From positions 1 to 64,000 of the forward strand of contig JAENWC010000110.1 in NCBI GenBank assembly GCA_016650235.1: a stretch of DNA of 64,000 bases. Reading direction: 5' to 3'. Of this stretch, positions 46,133 through 55,767 are shown piece by piece. The stretch comes from Terriglobia bacterium. Its GTDB lineage: Bacteria > Acidobacteriota > Terriglobia > Bryobacterales > Bryobacteraceae. The number at the start of each line of letters is the position of its first letter. Positions within the stretch are counted from its first letter, which is position 1. The notes beneath the pieces were generated by a model. That model had not been told where the DNA came from, did not search any database, and saw nothing but the letters and a program-made list of their open reading frames with translations. Position numbers and translations under genes: made by a program.

Positions 46133-47527
46133 ATGGTACGCAGAGTTCTCATTGTTCTGGCCTGCGCAGCGGGCATGGCCGGGCTGTACGGACAGACCCT
46201 GGACTTCGCGGCGATGCGCCGCGAGACGGTGGAGCACTTCACGGCGCTTCTCAAGGTGGATACCAGCAACCCGCCCGGCAATGAAACCAAGGCTGCTCTC
46301 TATTTGCAGGGTGTTCTGGAGAAGGAAGGTATCCCCGCCAAGCTGTTCACTCACACCGAAGGCCGCGCGAACCTGGTGGCGCGCCTCACTGGAACCGGGC
46401 GCAAACGGCCCATCCTGATCATGGGTCATACCGACGTGGTCGGCGTGCAGCGTGAAAAATGGAGCTTCGATCCCTTCGCCGCCATTCGTAAGGATGGCTA
46501 CATTTACGGCCGCGGCGCGCTGGATGACAAGGACAACCTCACCGCCGGTCTCATGGTACTCCTCACGCTGAAGCGCCTCGGCGTGAAGCTGGATCGCGAC
46601 GTCATTTTTGTGGCCGAAGCCGGTGAAGAGGGAAACTCGGCCGTGGGCATCAACTTTCTTGTCGAGAACCACTGGAACCAGATCGATGCCGAATATTGTC
46701 TGGCCGAAGGCGGTGGCGGGCTGCGCCGGGCCGGCGTACCAGTCTACATGACGGTTGCCACTACGGAAAAAGTTCCACGGGGGGCGACGCTGATCGCGCG
46801 GGGAACGGCCGGACACGGTTCCGCGCCGCGCATGGACAATGCGGTGGTGCATCTGGCCGGGGCAGTGGCGCGGGTGGCGGAATGGCAGCCGCCGATGCGG
46901 CTCAACGACACCACACGCTCCTATTTCGAGCGGCTGGCCGCCATCAGCTCTCCCGATGAGGCGCGCCGCTACCGGGAAATCGTGCTAACCGGCAAAGCCC
47001 CGGCCATCGAGAATTACTTCCGCCAACACGAGATCACGCATAACTCCATCCTGCGGACCTCCATCTCGCCCAACGTCATCAAGGCCGGCTTCCGTTCCAA
47101 CGTGATTCCGTCCGAGGCGGAAGCCATCCTCGACATCCGTGCCCTGCCCGATGAGGATATGGGACAGTTCTATCAAAGCCTCCGCCGCGTGATCAACGAT
47201 CCGCGGATCGAGGTGGTGGCTAACCGGGGCGGGCGTCCCGCCGGCCAACCCACGCGGATGGATACGGAGTTGTTCCGTCTGCTGGAGGCCGCGCAGAAGA
47301 AGATCTATCCGGGCGCGGTCACGTTGCCCTACATGCTGACCGGCGCAACCGACATGGCGCAGCTTCGCGCCCGTGGTGTACAAGCCTACGGGATTGGTCC
47401 CATGGTGGAGGAAAAGGACCGTCTGCTCGGCGGCGCGCATGGCGACGATGAGAAGATCCTCGAACAAGCCCTGCACCAGTTTGTTGAATTTCTCTGGGTT
47501 ACGGTGCGTGATATCGCCGCAAACTAA
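46133..47527 (+). CDS. secreted M20-family zinc peptidase
   Basis: A 464-residue enzyme with a signal peptide (residues 1-21, ending GLYGQ). Metal and catalytic motifs of the M20 family are visible: GHTDVVGV (His and Asp), YGRGALDDKDNL (bridging Asp), VAEAGEEGN (Glu ligands), and the dimerisation-domain segment ARGTAGHGSAPRMDNAVVH. The late metal His lies in GGAHGDDEKI. Such enzymes remove amino acids from dipeptides or acyl groups; the substrate cannot be told from sequence. It has its own short promoter region opposite the hypothetical protein. Confidence 0.9.
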   Translation: MVRRVLIVLACAAGMAGLYGQTLDFAAMRRETVEHFTALLKVDTSNPPGNETKAALYLQGVLEKEGIPAKLFTHTEGRANLVARLTGTGRKRPILIMGHTDVVGVQREKWSFDPFAAIRKDGYIYGRGALDDKDNLTAGLMVLLTLKRLGVKLDRDVIFVAEAGEEGNSAVGINFLVENHWNQIDAEYCLAEGGGGLRRAGVPVYMTVATTEKVPRGATLIARGTAGHGSAPRMDNAVVHLAGAVARVAEWQPPMRLNDTTRSYFERLAAISSPDEARRYREIVLTGKAPAIENYFRQHEITHNSILRTSISPNVIKAGFRSNVIPSEAEAILDIRALPDEDMGQFYQSLRRVINDPRIEVVANRGGRPAGQPTRMDTELFRLLEAAQKKIYPGAVTLPYMLTGATDMAQLRARGVQAYGIGPMVEEKDRLLGGAHGDDEKILEQALHQFVEFLWVTVRDIAAN

Positions 47528-47559
47528 TTCATGAAGAAGCGGCAGGTCGGAGCGGAAAC

Positions 47560-48024
47560 CTAATCGGCGATTCCCGCATCCGGCGGGTCGATGCCGAGGG
47601 CACTGGCCAATGCGATCAGATGATCCTGCTCCTGTACCAGGATGCCGCGCAGGCTTTCGGCAATCGCGAACTCGTTAAGGTCATCGGCCTGCTTGACACG
47701 GCGCCGGTAGTTGCGAATTGTCTCCTGTTCATCTTCCAGGTCGAACTTGAGCATGGCCTCCGCTTTCTCTGAGGTTTTGACGGGCTTCGGCGTCACTGCG
47801 GGCATGCCGCCCAGATAATCGACGTGCTTCGCGATCTGCAGCGCATGGTCGAGCTCTTCCTTCGCATGAACCTCAAGTTCAGCGGCAATGTTCATGTACG
47901 CGGCTCCCTTGAGCACCTGCGAATAGTTCACATAAGCAATGATCGCCTGATATTCACGCGAAAGATCTTCATTCAAAGCGGCGATGAACTTCTTGCGAGT
48001 TATGTTGGTTTGAGTAGTAGGCAT
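47560..48024 (-). CDS. ferritin-like (bacterioferritin-type) diiron protein
   Basis: A 154-residue four-helix protein. Visible diiron ligands are E24-like (LSREYQAIIAY), E-x2-H in EVHAKEELDHALQIAKHV, and E/E-x2-H in LVQEQDHLIAL near the C terminus. NYSQVLKG and the helix DLEDEQETIRNYRRRV are typical of ferritin-like domains in acidobacteria. It stores or oxidises iron, or protects DNA, in the cytoplasm. It is convergent with the peptidase gene and stands alone. Confidence 0.85.
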   Translation of the reverse strand: MPTTQTNITRKKFIAALNEDLSREYQAIIAYVNYSQVLKGAAYMNIAAELEVHAKEELDHALQIAKHVDYLGGMPAVTPKPVKTSEKAEAMLKFDLEDEQETIRNYRRRVKQADDLNEFAIAESLRGILVQEQDHLIALASALGIDPPDAGIAD

Positions 48025-48410
48025 GTTTTCTCCGGTGGCGCATTCAAGCGGCCACGATTCGATATCCAGTTAATCTTGGCATATCGCGGTAGAGCGGATA
48101 AGCCGGGATTTCCATTTTGGCTCCCGCATGTCTGTCAGTATACACCCAGCCGCCATCCCTTGATCCGGCGAGTTGCATTTTCCCCTCTGGGGGCCGTCTT
48201 CTCCCCGCAAGGCGCAGTTGTCGCCCTGCCGGAAAAATCCAAAACTGGGAAATCCTGTCTTTCCAGCGCATTCCACAAACACCTCGCCGACCCTCAACTC
48301 CTGGCCGCCTGATTTCGCTGCATCCACCACCTCCGTCTACTCCGTCGGCACCGGCAAGGCGGCGATCCTTCCTACCATCGCCCCGAAGAGCCGAAGGCGC
48401 GCTCGCGCGG
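48025..48410. other. gap with no recognisable gene before the integrase relic
   Basis: No convincing frame, RNA gene or repeat was found. If an element was once inserted at tRNA-Pro, its far end may have lain here or further left, but no copy of the tRNA 3' end is visible. Confidence 0.4.
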
Positions 48411-48551
48411 ATGAAGGAACTCCGAGCCCAGGGCATAGGCTTCGACCGCATCGCGGTGCGGCTAAAAGAAGAGGGTATCCCCACGCGCACAGGCAAGCCG
48501 TGGCATGGCGTGGTCATCAATCGGATTCTGACAGGCAAGGGCCGGGCCTAG
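48411..48551 (+). CDS. small recombinase-domain protein (PF07508-like), possibly truncated
   Basis: A 46-residue frame from ATG 48411: MKELRAQGIGFDRIAVRL, then EEGIPTRTGKPWHG and VNRILTGKGRA. This helical segment occurs in the 'Recombinase' domain of large serine integrases and in short accessory proteins encoded just before tyrosine integrases. The frame is open further upstream, so the start is uncertain and it may be a fragment. It ends 20 bp before the integrase start and may be part of the same element. Confidence 0.5.
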   Translation: MKELRAQGIGFDRIAVRLKEEGIPTRTGKPWHGVVINRILTGKGRA

Positions 48552-48571
48552 AAAGAGGGAGGTTAAACAAC

Positions 48572-49754
48572 ATGGCAGTCTACAAGCGTGGTCGAGTCTG
48601 GTGGTACAAATTCACCTGGAACGGCGAATCGATCCGGGAGAGCACGAAGCAATCAAACAAGCGGAACGCCGAACAGATGGAGGCCGCGCACAAGACTTCG
48701 CTGGCGAAGGGTGAAGTCGGCATCTGGAACCGGGCATCCGTCCCGACTCTGAAGGACTTTGCGGAACGGGACTTCAAGCCGTATATCGAATCGCGATTCC
48801 AGAGCAAGCCGAAGACCCTGGAGTATTACAGAACCGTTGAAAAACCTGACCGGACACGCGCCACTGGCAAGTTGCACCTTGGATGCGATCACGGCTGAGA
48901 GAATCGCGGGCTTTGTGGCAAAGCGGCGGGAAGCAGGGCTGGAAGTTTCGACTATCAACCGGCAACTGGAAGTCTTGCGGCGGATGCTGAAGCTGGCGAT
49001 GGAATGGGGAAAAGTCGAAAAGGCGCTTCCCAAAGTCGAGATGCTACCAGGAGAGAACCACCGGGACCGGGTCCTAAGCGCAGATGAAGAGGCCCACTAC
49101 CTGGAAGCGGCAACCGCCATCGGGGAAGAAATACTGGAGTCCTACCGGCGTGCGCTCGAAGGCATCCGGGCAAACATGCGGGGCGAACAGCCGATTCGAC
49201 CCGAGGACCCGTTTCTACTCCGGGACGTGGCGACGGTTCTCATTGACTGCGGCTTGAGGCCGGAAGAGTGCTTCCGGCTTCGGTGGGAACACGTCCGGGA
49301 CGGCGCGGTTCACATTCCCTTCGGGATGACGGAGAACGCGCGGCGGACAATTCCCTTGACGCAACGGGCGGCGGCACTCATTGAGATGCGGCGCGCGGCA
49401 GGAATGGGCGAATGGTTGTTTCCGGCACCAACCCGGAGCGGGCATATCGAGAAGTCCAGTTTGAAGAGGCAGCATCCGAAGGCGTCGAAGCTGGCGAAGG
49501 TTACGTACTTCCCGCTTTACACGTTCCGGAATACTTGTTTAACGCGGTGGGCGGCGTACATGGACCCGTACACCCTTGGATACCTGGCGGGGCACAGCGA
49601 TTTCGCCACTACCCGGCGATACGTTCACCCGCAAGCGCACACGATCATGGAAGCCATCGAACGAGCTCGAAATGCTCAGGGGGGGCACAAAATTGGGCAC
49701 AATGCAGAAACGACGGCTGAAAGCGCCAAGCCTTCAACCGCCGCAATTCAATGA
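48572..49754 (+). pseudogene. tyrosine-recombinase integrase, frameshifted, at tRNA-Pro
   Basis: ATG 48572 follows GAGGGAGG. The frame gives MAVYKRGRVWWYKFTW (N-terminal arm-binding domain) to about 48835, where it shifts: TLEYYRT continues as LKNLTGHAPLAS in another frame to 49754. Catalytic residues are in CGLRPEECFRLRW (Arg), YTFRNTCLTRW (the HxxR site, where the His appears to be Tyr), LAGHSDFATT (His) and RRYVHPQ (Tyr). Its stop is 16 bp from the tRNA-Pro 3' end and it reads toward it, the usual tRNA-integration layout. With the frameshift it should be non-functional unless recoded. Confidence 0.85.
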
Positions 49755-49770
49755 AGCCGAAAGGGATAAA

Positions 49771-49847
49771 TGGTCGGGGCGAGAGGATTCGAACCTCCGG
49801 CCTCCTGGTCCCGAACCAGGCGCTCTACCAGGCTGAGCCACGCCCCG
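49771..49847 (-). tRNA. tRNA-Pro (anticodon CGG)
   Basis: On the minus strand the acceptor CGGGGCG pairs with CGCCCCG, discriminator A and CCA encoded (49771-49773). The anticodon stem CCTGG/CCAGG closes the loop TTCGGGA, giving anticodon CGG for CCG codons. D-arm (GCTCAGCCTGGTAGAGC) and T-arm (GGTTCGAATCC) are complete; total 77 nt. The integrase relic ends 16 bp from its 3' end. Confidence 0.95.
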
Positions 49848-49950
49848 ACGTACTTCACCAGTTTAGCCCTTCATCGCGGTTACAGCAACTTTTAGCCGAT
49901 CGATGTCGATCCAAAGATTTTTTGGGCGTGCTAAATTGGTCTCTTCCACC

Positions 49951-50466
49951 ATGATTCGATCCTTTCGCGGGGCTGTGCCCAAGATTGCGGCATCCGCCTA
50001 TATAGATGAGTCGGCGCAAGTGATCGGCAAGGTCACCGTCGGCGAGCGGGTGAGCATTTGGCCCAACACCACTCTCCGCGGCGATATGAACCAGATCACC
50101 ATCGGGGACGATTCCAACATCCAGGACAACTCGGTGTGCCATGTGGATGCTCCCGATTATCCACTGGTGATCGGCAATCGTGTCACCGTGGGCCACTCGG
50201 TGGTCTTGCACGGATGCACGGTGGAGGATGATGCGCTGATCGGCATCGGAGCGATTGTGCTGAACGGGGCGCGCATAGGCACAGGGTCCATCATCGCTGC
50301 CGGAGCATTGATTTCCGAAGGCGCCGAGATTCCTCCGGGGAGCATGGTGATGGGTATTCCGGGAAAAATACGGCGGCAAGTGAGCGAGGAGGAGCGGGAG
50401 AAGTTCCGCTTGAACGCGATGCGCTATGTGGAGTTGGGGAAGCGTTATAAGGATGAACCTTCGTGA
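49951..50466 (+). CDS. gamma-carbonic anhydrase family protein
   Basis: A 171-residue left-handed beta-helix protein. The hexapeptide repeats are clear (AQVIGKVTVGERVSIWPN, NGARIGTGSIIAAGAL). Zinc-binding His residues fall in DNSVCHVDA and VGHSVVLHGC, as in Cam/YrdA-type proteins; DMNQITIGDDSNIQD is also typical. It would hydrate CO2 to bicarbonate or act as a related acyltransferase-fold protein. I start it at ATG 49951 (MIRSFRGAVP). The stop overlaps the hisS GTG start by 4 bp, so both are co-translated. Confidence 0.9.
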   Translation: MIRSFRGAVPKIAASAYIDESAQVIGKVTVGERVSIWPNTTLRGDMNQITIGDDSNIQDNSVCHVDAPDYPLVIGNRVTVGHSVVLHGCTVEDDALIGIGAIVLNGARIGTGSIIAAGALISEGAEIPPGSMVMGIPGKIRRQVSEEEREKFRLNAMRYVELGKRYKDEPS

Positions 50467-51713
50467 TCCAGGCGGTAAAAGGCACACGCGACATACTGCC
50501 ACCTTCCAGTTCGGTCTGGAATCACGTGGAGGAGACTGCCAGGAAAGTTTTCCGAACCTACAACTACCAGGAGATCCGCACGCCGATTTTCGAAGAGACG
50601 CAGCTTTTTGCGCGTGGGGTAGGCGAAGAAACCGATATCGTTACCAAGGAGATGTACACGTTTGAAGACCGCGACGGGTCATCACTCACCTTGCGTCCGG
50701 AAAACACGGCGCCGGTGATCCGGGCTTACATCGAACATAGTTTGCATCAGCAGCCGGGCTTACAGAAGCTCTACTACATCGGCCCAATGTTCCGGCGGGA
50801 ACGGCCACAAAAAGGGCGGTACCGGCAGTTCTACCAGATTGGGGCGGAGGCGATCGGCTCCGATTCGCCCGCCGTGGACGCGGAAGTGATCGAGATGGTG
50901 CGCGAGGTTCTCCTCCAGAGCGGAGTCACCGGATTTGAGGTGCTGCTCAACTCAGTGGGGTGTTCGGAATGCCGTCCGCGGTTCCTCGCCGCACTCAAGG
51001 AGAAGTTGAGCGGAGTGGCCGCCACGATGTGCCAGGATTGCCGGCGCCGCGTGGATTCCAACCCGCTGCGCGTGCTGGACTGCAAGGTGCCGGGCGATCA
51101 GCCGGTGATCGATTCCCTGCCCTCCATACTGGATCATTTGTGCCCGGCCTGCGCGGGGCATTTCCAACTCGTGCGCAAATTTCTCGATGACCGCGGCATT
51201 ACCTACCAGGTGAAACCGCGCCTCGTTCGCGGACTCGATTACTACATGCGCACGACATTCGAGTTCGTGCACGAGGCGTTGGGAGCACAGAATTCCATAT
51301 TGGGCGGCGGCCGCTATGACGGATTGGCCGAGCAGCTCGGCTCGCGCGTGGCTGCGCCTGGCATCGGGTTCTCGATTGGCGAGGACCGGCTGGTGATGAG
51401 CCTGGAGGAAGGCTCTCCCGGGTTGCACCGCCATCGGTTGGAACTCTACATTGCTCCGCTGGGCCAGGATGCGCTGCGGCATTCCGCCGGTCTGGCCTAT
51501 CAACTCCGGCAGCGCGGGGCGTGCGTGGAACTGGGCGCCGACGCAAAGTTGAAGCGCGGCTTGGAAGTGGCGCACAAGCTGGGCGCGCGCTTTACACTGA
51601 TTGTAGGCGACAATGAGATCAGTACGGGTCAGTACGCGCTGAAGAACATGGCCACGGGAGAACAGGAGAGCATCTCCGGCTCCCAACTCATCGAGCGTTT
51701 CCCGCTTTACTAA
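50463..51713 (+). CDS. hisS: histidyl-tRNA synthetase
   Basis: A 416-residue class II synthetase charging tRNA-His. The GTG start is confirmed by AAGGA 8 bases upstream and by [12 protein letters not shown]. Motif 2 is [17 protein letters not shown]; the His-specific [15 protein letters not shown] and [11 protein letters not shown] follow. A Cys cluster ([24 protein letters not shown]) marks the zinc-containing insertion found in many bacterial HisRS. The C-terminal anticodon-binding domain has [15 protein letters not shown]. Second gene of the operon after the carbonic anhydrase. Confidence 0.97.
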   Translation: MIQAVKGTRDILPPSSSVWNHVEETARKVFRTYNYQEIRTPIFEETQLFARGVGEETDIVTKEMYTFEDRDGSSLTLRPENTAPVIRAYIEHSLHQQPGLQKLYYIGPMFRRERPQKGRYRQFYQIGAEAIGSDSPAVDAEVIEMVREVLLQSGVTGFEVLLNSVGCSECRPRFLAALKEKLSGVAATMCQDCRRRVDSNPLRVLDCKVPGDQPVIDSLPSILDHLCPACAGHFQLVRKFLDDRGITYQVKPRLVRGLDYYMRTTFEFVHEALGAQNSILGGGRYDGLAEQLGSRVAAPGIGFSIGEDRLVMSLEEGSPGLHRHRLELYIAPLGQDALRHSAGLAYQLRQRGACVELGADAKLKRGLEVAHKLGARFTLIVGDNEISTGQYALKNMATGEQESISGSQLIERFPLY

Positions 51714-51744
51714 TAATAATCTTACGAAGAGTCACAACAACCAT

Positions 51745-53526
51745 ATGGAAGGTTCCCTACAACTCGACTTTCTTGGCGAGCTTCGCCGGACGCATTACTG
51801 CGGAGAACTCCGCCCCACCGACGCGGGCAAACGCGCGGTGGTGATGGGCTGGGTGCACCGGCGGCGCGATCTGGGCGGAGTCATTTTCTTGCACGTGCGC
51901 GACCGCGAAGGCGTGGCGCAGGCTGTGTTTCACGCCGATGGCGATGCGGCCATACATGCCCGCGCCGAGCAGATCCGGTCTGAGTTCGTAGTGGCGGTGG
52001 AGGGGATTGTGGCGCTGCGTACACCCGAGACGATCAATGCGAGCATTCCCACCGGCGCGGTGGAGATCGTAGTCGAGAAAGTCTGGATTCTCAACGAATC
52101 ACGCACGCCTCCCTTTCCGATGGAAGACAACGTGGATGTGAGCGAGGAGGCTCGTCTCAAGTACCGGTTCGTGGACTTGCGCCGCCCGCGTATGCAGCGG
52201 AACATCATACTGCGTTCGAAGATTGCGCTGGAGGCAAGAAAGGCCCTGTATGAGCAGGGATTCCTCGAGATCGAGACGCCCTTCATGACGCGTTCGACGC
52301 CGGAAGGGGCGCGCGATTTCCTTGTGCCCTCGCGCGTGAATCCAGGCGCCTTCTATGCGCTGCCGCAGTCGCCGCAGATCTTTAAGCAGTTGCTGATGGT
52401 GTCCGGTTTTGACAAGTATTTCCAGATTGTGCGGTGCTTTCGCGATGAGGATCTGCGCGCCGACCGCCAGTACGAATTTACGCAGATCGACATCGAGATG
52501 TCGTTCCCGCAGCAGGACCGCGTGTTTGAGGCGATTGAACCGCTGGTGCAGCGCATGTGCAAAGTGGCCGGCTTCGACATTCCGGCGCCGTTCGTGCGCC
52601 TGACCTATGACCAGGCTATGCGCAGCTACGGAACCGACAAACCCGATCTGCGCCTGCCGCCTTTCCATATTGTGAATGACCTGTTTGCAGGCGCGGGCCT
52701 GTGCGCCGATAACACGCCGCTGGTGGCCCTTCACGTTCCCAAAACAGGACAGCTCACGCGAAGAGAGCGGGATGAACTGAAGGCATTCGGCCAGGAAAAA
52801 GGATTGCGGGTTTACGACGATGCCAAGCGCCTGGAGAGAGATTTTCCGCAAGCGATGGCCGCGCTGCGCCTGCGCGCCGGAGCGGGCGAGGAAGACCTGC
52901 TGCTGCTGTGCGGGGTAGGCGAGGCCCCGGCCGGGCATCGCCCCGAGGAGACGGTTCTGAAGGCGTGCGGGCAGTTGAGGCTGCAGGCGGGCAATCGCTT
53001 CAACGACCGCCACAAACTGCTCGATGCCGCCTCGCTGCAATTTCTTTGGGTGGTGGATTTCCCGATGTTTGAGTGGGATGAGGAAGAGAAACGCTGGATG
53101 GCGGCGCACCATCCCTTTACCAGCGTCCTGGACGAACACATCGGCAAGCTCACCACCGATCCGGCCGGGTGCCGTGCGAAATCCTATGACTTGGTATTGA
53201 ACGGCGTGGAGCTGGCCTCGGGATCGATCCGGATTCACCGGCGCGATGTACAGTCGCAGGTATTTTCCGCGCTGGGGTTGTCTGAGGAAGAGGCGCGGCA
53301 CAAGTTCGGGTTCCTGCTGGATGCGCTCGAGTACGGTGCACCGCCGCACGGCGGCGCGGCCATCGGCTTTGACCGGCTGGTCATGATCCTCGCGGGTGAA
53401 ACATCCATCCGCGACGTAATCGCGTTTCCGAAGACGGCGAAAGGCACAGACCTGATGTGCGAGGCGCCGTCGGAGGTGCCGGACCGGCTGCTGCGCGATC
53501 TCGGCATTCAGCTCCGGAAGTCCTGA
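51745..53526 (+). CDS. aspS: aspartyl-tRNA synthetase
   Basis: A 593-residue bacterial-type AspRS, class II. The N-terminal OB-fold domain has [19 protein letters not shown]. Motif and active-site segments are [41 protein letters not shown], and the C-terminal [13 protein letters not shown] (motif 3). A GAD-type insertion lies between about 290 and 410. It charges tRNA-Asp, and tRNA-Asn too if a non-discriminating form; this cannot be told from sequence alone. It lies 31 bp after hisS and its TGA overlaps the next gene's ATG by one base. Confidence 0.97.
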   Translation: MEGSLQLDFLGELRRTHYCGELRPTDAGKRAVVMGWVHRRRDLGGVIFLHVRDREGVAQAVFHADGDAAIHARAEQIRSEFVVAVEGIVALRTPETINASIPTGAVEIVVEKVWILNESRTPPFPMEDNVDVSEEARLKYRFVDLRRPRMQRNIILRSKIALEARKALYEQGFLEIETPFMTRSTPEGARDFLVPSRVNPGAFYALPQSPQIFKQLLMVSGFDKYFQIVRCFRDEDLRADRQYEFTQIDIEMSFPQQDRVFEAIEPLVQRMCKVAGFDIPAPFVRLTYDQAMRSYGTDKPDLRLPPFHIVNDLFAGAGLCADNTPLVALHVPKTGQLTRRERDELKAFGQEKGLRVYDDAKRLERDFPQAMAALRLRAGAGEEDLLLLCGVGEAPAGHRPEETVLKACGQLRLQAGNRFNDRHKLLDAASLQFLWVVDFPMFEWDEEEKRWMAAHHPFTSVLDEHIGKLTTDPAGCRAKSYDLVLNGVELASGSIRIHRRDVQSQVFSALGLSEEEARHKFGFLLDALEYGAPPHGGAAIGFDRLVMILAGETSIRDVIAFPKTAKGTDLMCEAPSEVPDRLLRDLGIQLRKS

Positions 53527-54365
53527 TGCGGCCGGTCACTCTCATTGAAGCGGGGTTCCATTTGGGTTTGGAAGATGTGGCCGCCGGCGCAGGACCACGG
53601 CGGCTATTGGCCTCTGGCGCAGACCGTGTATTGGCCCGGGATGGCATGCCGGCGCAGGTAGTGCATATGCGCCGCGCCGGTGAACCAGCCGATGATCTGG
53701 ACGCGGTGGTGGATCTGAACCGACAGATCAAGCAGTCCGTGGCCGCCTCAGTGGAACAGGACTGCCTGCCGGTGGTGCTGGCGGGCAATTGCAACACGTG
53801 CCTCGGTACGCTGGCTGCCCTCGACGCGGCGGGCCTCGGCATTGTCTGGCTCGACGCGCACGGCGATTTTCATACACCGGAGACCAGTATCAGCGGCGCA
53901 CTCGAGGGCATGTCCCTGGCCATCGCGTTAGGGCATTGCCATGCCGATCTTCGCGAGAGGATCGGAATGGAAGCGCTCGTAGCGGAGCAGAACACATTAC
54001 TGCTCGGCGTGCGCGATCTGGACCCGGGAGAACCGGACCGGCTGGCGCAGTCCTTTGTCGCCGTGCGCCCGCACGACCGGTTGGATGATCTTCCGGACTT
54101 GTTGGAAGACCTGCGCACGCGTGTAGACCGGATCTATCTCCACATTGATATCGATTTCCTCGATGCGCAGGAATCGCCCGGGGTCAACTATCGTGGGCCG
54201 GGCGGTGTTTCGATATCCATGGCCGAGGTTATTCTGGGAACAATCCTGTCCTGGATTCCACTGGCAGCCGTGAATCTCACCAACTACAATCCAGCGCTGG
54301 ACCGCGGCCAGAAGACGGAACACTGTGCGCTACGGCTGCTGCGGGCAATCGCGCAAAACGCCTGA
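53526..54365 (+). CDS. arginase/agmatinase-family protein with altered metal site
   Basis: A 279-residue protein starting at ATG 53526, 1 bp overlap with the aspS stop (TGATG). It carries two of the family's three signatures: WLDAHGDFHTPET (DAHxD) and HIDIDFLDAQES (DxDxxD). In the first signature, normally GGDHS, it has GNCNTCLG, so the metal-binding His is replaced by Asn or Cys. The Glu usually present near LDIVEVNP is also changed (VNLTNYNPALD). So it may use one metal, hydrolyse a different guanidino or formyl compound, or be inactive. It ends the hisS-aspS operon. Confidence 0.75.
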   Translation: MRPVTLIEAGFHLGLEDVAAGAGPRRLLASGADRVLARDGMPAQVVHMRRAGEPADDLDAVVDLNRQIKQSVAASVEQDCLPVVLAGNCNTCLGTLAALDAAGLGIVWLDAHGDFHTPETSISGALEGMSLAIALGHCHADLRERIGMEALVAEQNTLLLGVRDLDPGEPDRLAQSFVAVRPHDRLDDLPDLLEDLRTRVDRIYLHIDIDFLDAQESPGVNYRGPGGVSISMAEVILGTILSWIPLAAVNLTNYNPALDRGQKTEHCALRLLRAIAQNA

Positions 54366-54373
54366 CACATTTA

Positions 54374-55381
54374 CTAACGGCGGCCGGTGGTGTAGTACTT
54401 CTTCACCACGTCCATGGCGGGCTTGCCCCAGGGCGTCATTGAGTTGTCGTCCGGACCACCATAGCCGTTGGTGCCCACCTTCCACCAATAAACGCCGTGG
54501 AACCATTCTTTGGCATAGAAGGCTTGCAGGAGTGCTGCGTAGCAGCGGGTCTGTTCTTCCAAGGAAACCGGATTCGCGGTCTCGTCAGCCCAGGGCGTTT
54601 TATGAGCGCCCTCGGCGCTTGAGAATCCGGCTTCCGTGAACAGCACCGGTTTCCGGAAGCGCCGCTGCACCGTCTCCACTTTTTCCACCAGCGCGGCGGC
54701 GGAGTAATCCTCTGTGAGCGGATAATAGTTGTCGAGCCCGATGTAGTCTAAAGCATCCCAGAACCGGATTCGCTCGAACTCTTCACCGAAATTGGCGGCG
54801 TAGACAAGGGGGCCGTCATAGATGGCGCGCACTTTCCGGATGAGTGTGCGCCACTGGGTTTCCTCCCTGGTTAATGGACCTAATTCGACCCCGATGCAGA
54901 ACAGGCCGGCATCGATACGGACGGCGAGGCGGGCATAGTGTTCGAGGAACCTGGTGTACTCGGCAAACCACAAGCGCATAGTCTCCGGGCTACTGACTTT
55001 CTCCGGCTGAACGCGCCAGACATGGGGCTTGAGCATCACTTTGATTCCCAACTGGCGGGCTTGGGCCGCCAGCGTGGCAATGCCGGCATCACTTTCCCAA
55101 CTGCGCGTGGAGGCGGTGCGGATTTCCAGCGGATTGCCGCGCGAAAATCCATAGGGAATCAGCGCGATGGCATCGACACCAAAGGCGGGCAATCGTTTGA
55201 GCATCTCGATTGAGTCCGGTGATCCGTAACGAATCCTTCGTTCAGCGGTAAAACTGACTCCGCGTTGGAAGAAGCGGCGGGTATGTTTACCGGGCGCCCA
55301 TGCGGAGGCGGCCAGCAGGGAGGCCACGACCACAATACAGGCAGCCGAAGCCGCCATTCGAGTGAGTGCGCTGAGCCCCAT
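54374..55381 (-). CDS. glycoside hydrolase family 113-like enzyme
   Basis: A 335-residue secreted protein; N-terminal hydrophobic segment (residues about 8-27) is a signal peptide or anchor. GVSFTAERRIRYGSPDS begins a (beta/alpha)8 barrel. Candidate catalytic acids are in LFCIGVELGPL and KPVLFTEAGFSS, the positions of acid/base and nucleophile in GH113 mannanases. Also typical are VMLKPHVWRVQP, LDYIGLDNYYPLTED and GVYWWKVGT. Known members cleave beta-1,4-mannan; other substrates are possible here. It converges on the arginase-like gene with 8 bp between stops. Confidence 0.8.
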   Translation of the reverse strand: MGLSALTRMAASAACIVVVASLLAASAWAPGKHTRRFFQRGVSFTAERRIRYGSPDSIEMLKRLPAFGVDAIALIPYGFSRGNPLEIRTASTRSWESDAGIATLAAQARQLGIKVMLKPHVWRVQPEKVSSPETMRLWFAEYTRFLEHYARLAVRIDAGLFCIGVELGPLTREETQWRTLIRKVRAIYDGPLVYAANFGEEFERIRFWDALDYIGLDNYYPLTEDYSAAALVEKVETVQRRFRKPVLFTEAGFSSAEGAHKTPWADETANPVSLEEQTRCYAALLQAFYAKEWFHGVYWWKVGTNGYGGPDDNSMTPWGKPAMDVVKKYYTTGRR

Positions 55382-55410
55382 ATATAGGATAGAGCTTACC
55401 AGCTTGCGGG

Positions 55411-55701
55411 CTAATGCCCGTTGGTTGCGCCGCCGCGTTGCGCGTCCAGCCAGCGGTTAAACCTGTCGTCGGTCTTCCGGATGCTTTCCTCGTTCCGCAT
55501 CTGGGCGTCGATCAGCGTATTCATCCTGGTGTTGGTTTCTTTCTGATAGTCCACCAGCATCCGCATGCCGGTCTGAAGCAGCTTCGAAATCGCATCGAAG
55601 CGCTTTTCAGTCGCCGCTTGAAAGCTGACGGCCTGTGCCTGAAAGACAGCGGTCTGCGCCTGCTGCTCAAGGATGAATTTCATGGTCTTCTGAATGTCCA
55701 T
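55411..55701 (-). CDS. small coiled-coil protein (hypothetical)
   Basis: A 96-residue protein from ATG 55701 (MDIQKTMKFILEQQAQ); the ORF opens further upstream with less protein-like content. It is almost entirely helical with heptad-like spacing (QAVSFQAATEKRFDAISKLL, RMNTLIDAQMRNEESIRK). No membrane span and no known domain. The Gln-rich first helix is typical of short acidobacterial proteins of unknown role. It lies between the hydrolase and helicase genes on the same strand and may share a transcript with the helicase. Confidence 0.6.
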   Translation of the reverse strand: MDIQKTMKFILEQQAQTAVFQAQAVSFQAATEKRFDAISKLLQTGMRMLVDYQKETNTRMNTLIDAQMRNEESIRKTDDRFNRWLDAQRGGATNGH

Positions 55702-55767
55702 CTCTGCCCAGACATTAGCACACTGATTGCGCGAAAGGCGCGGCCTCCTCACCCAAAGTCGATCTCA

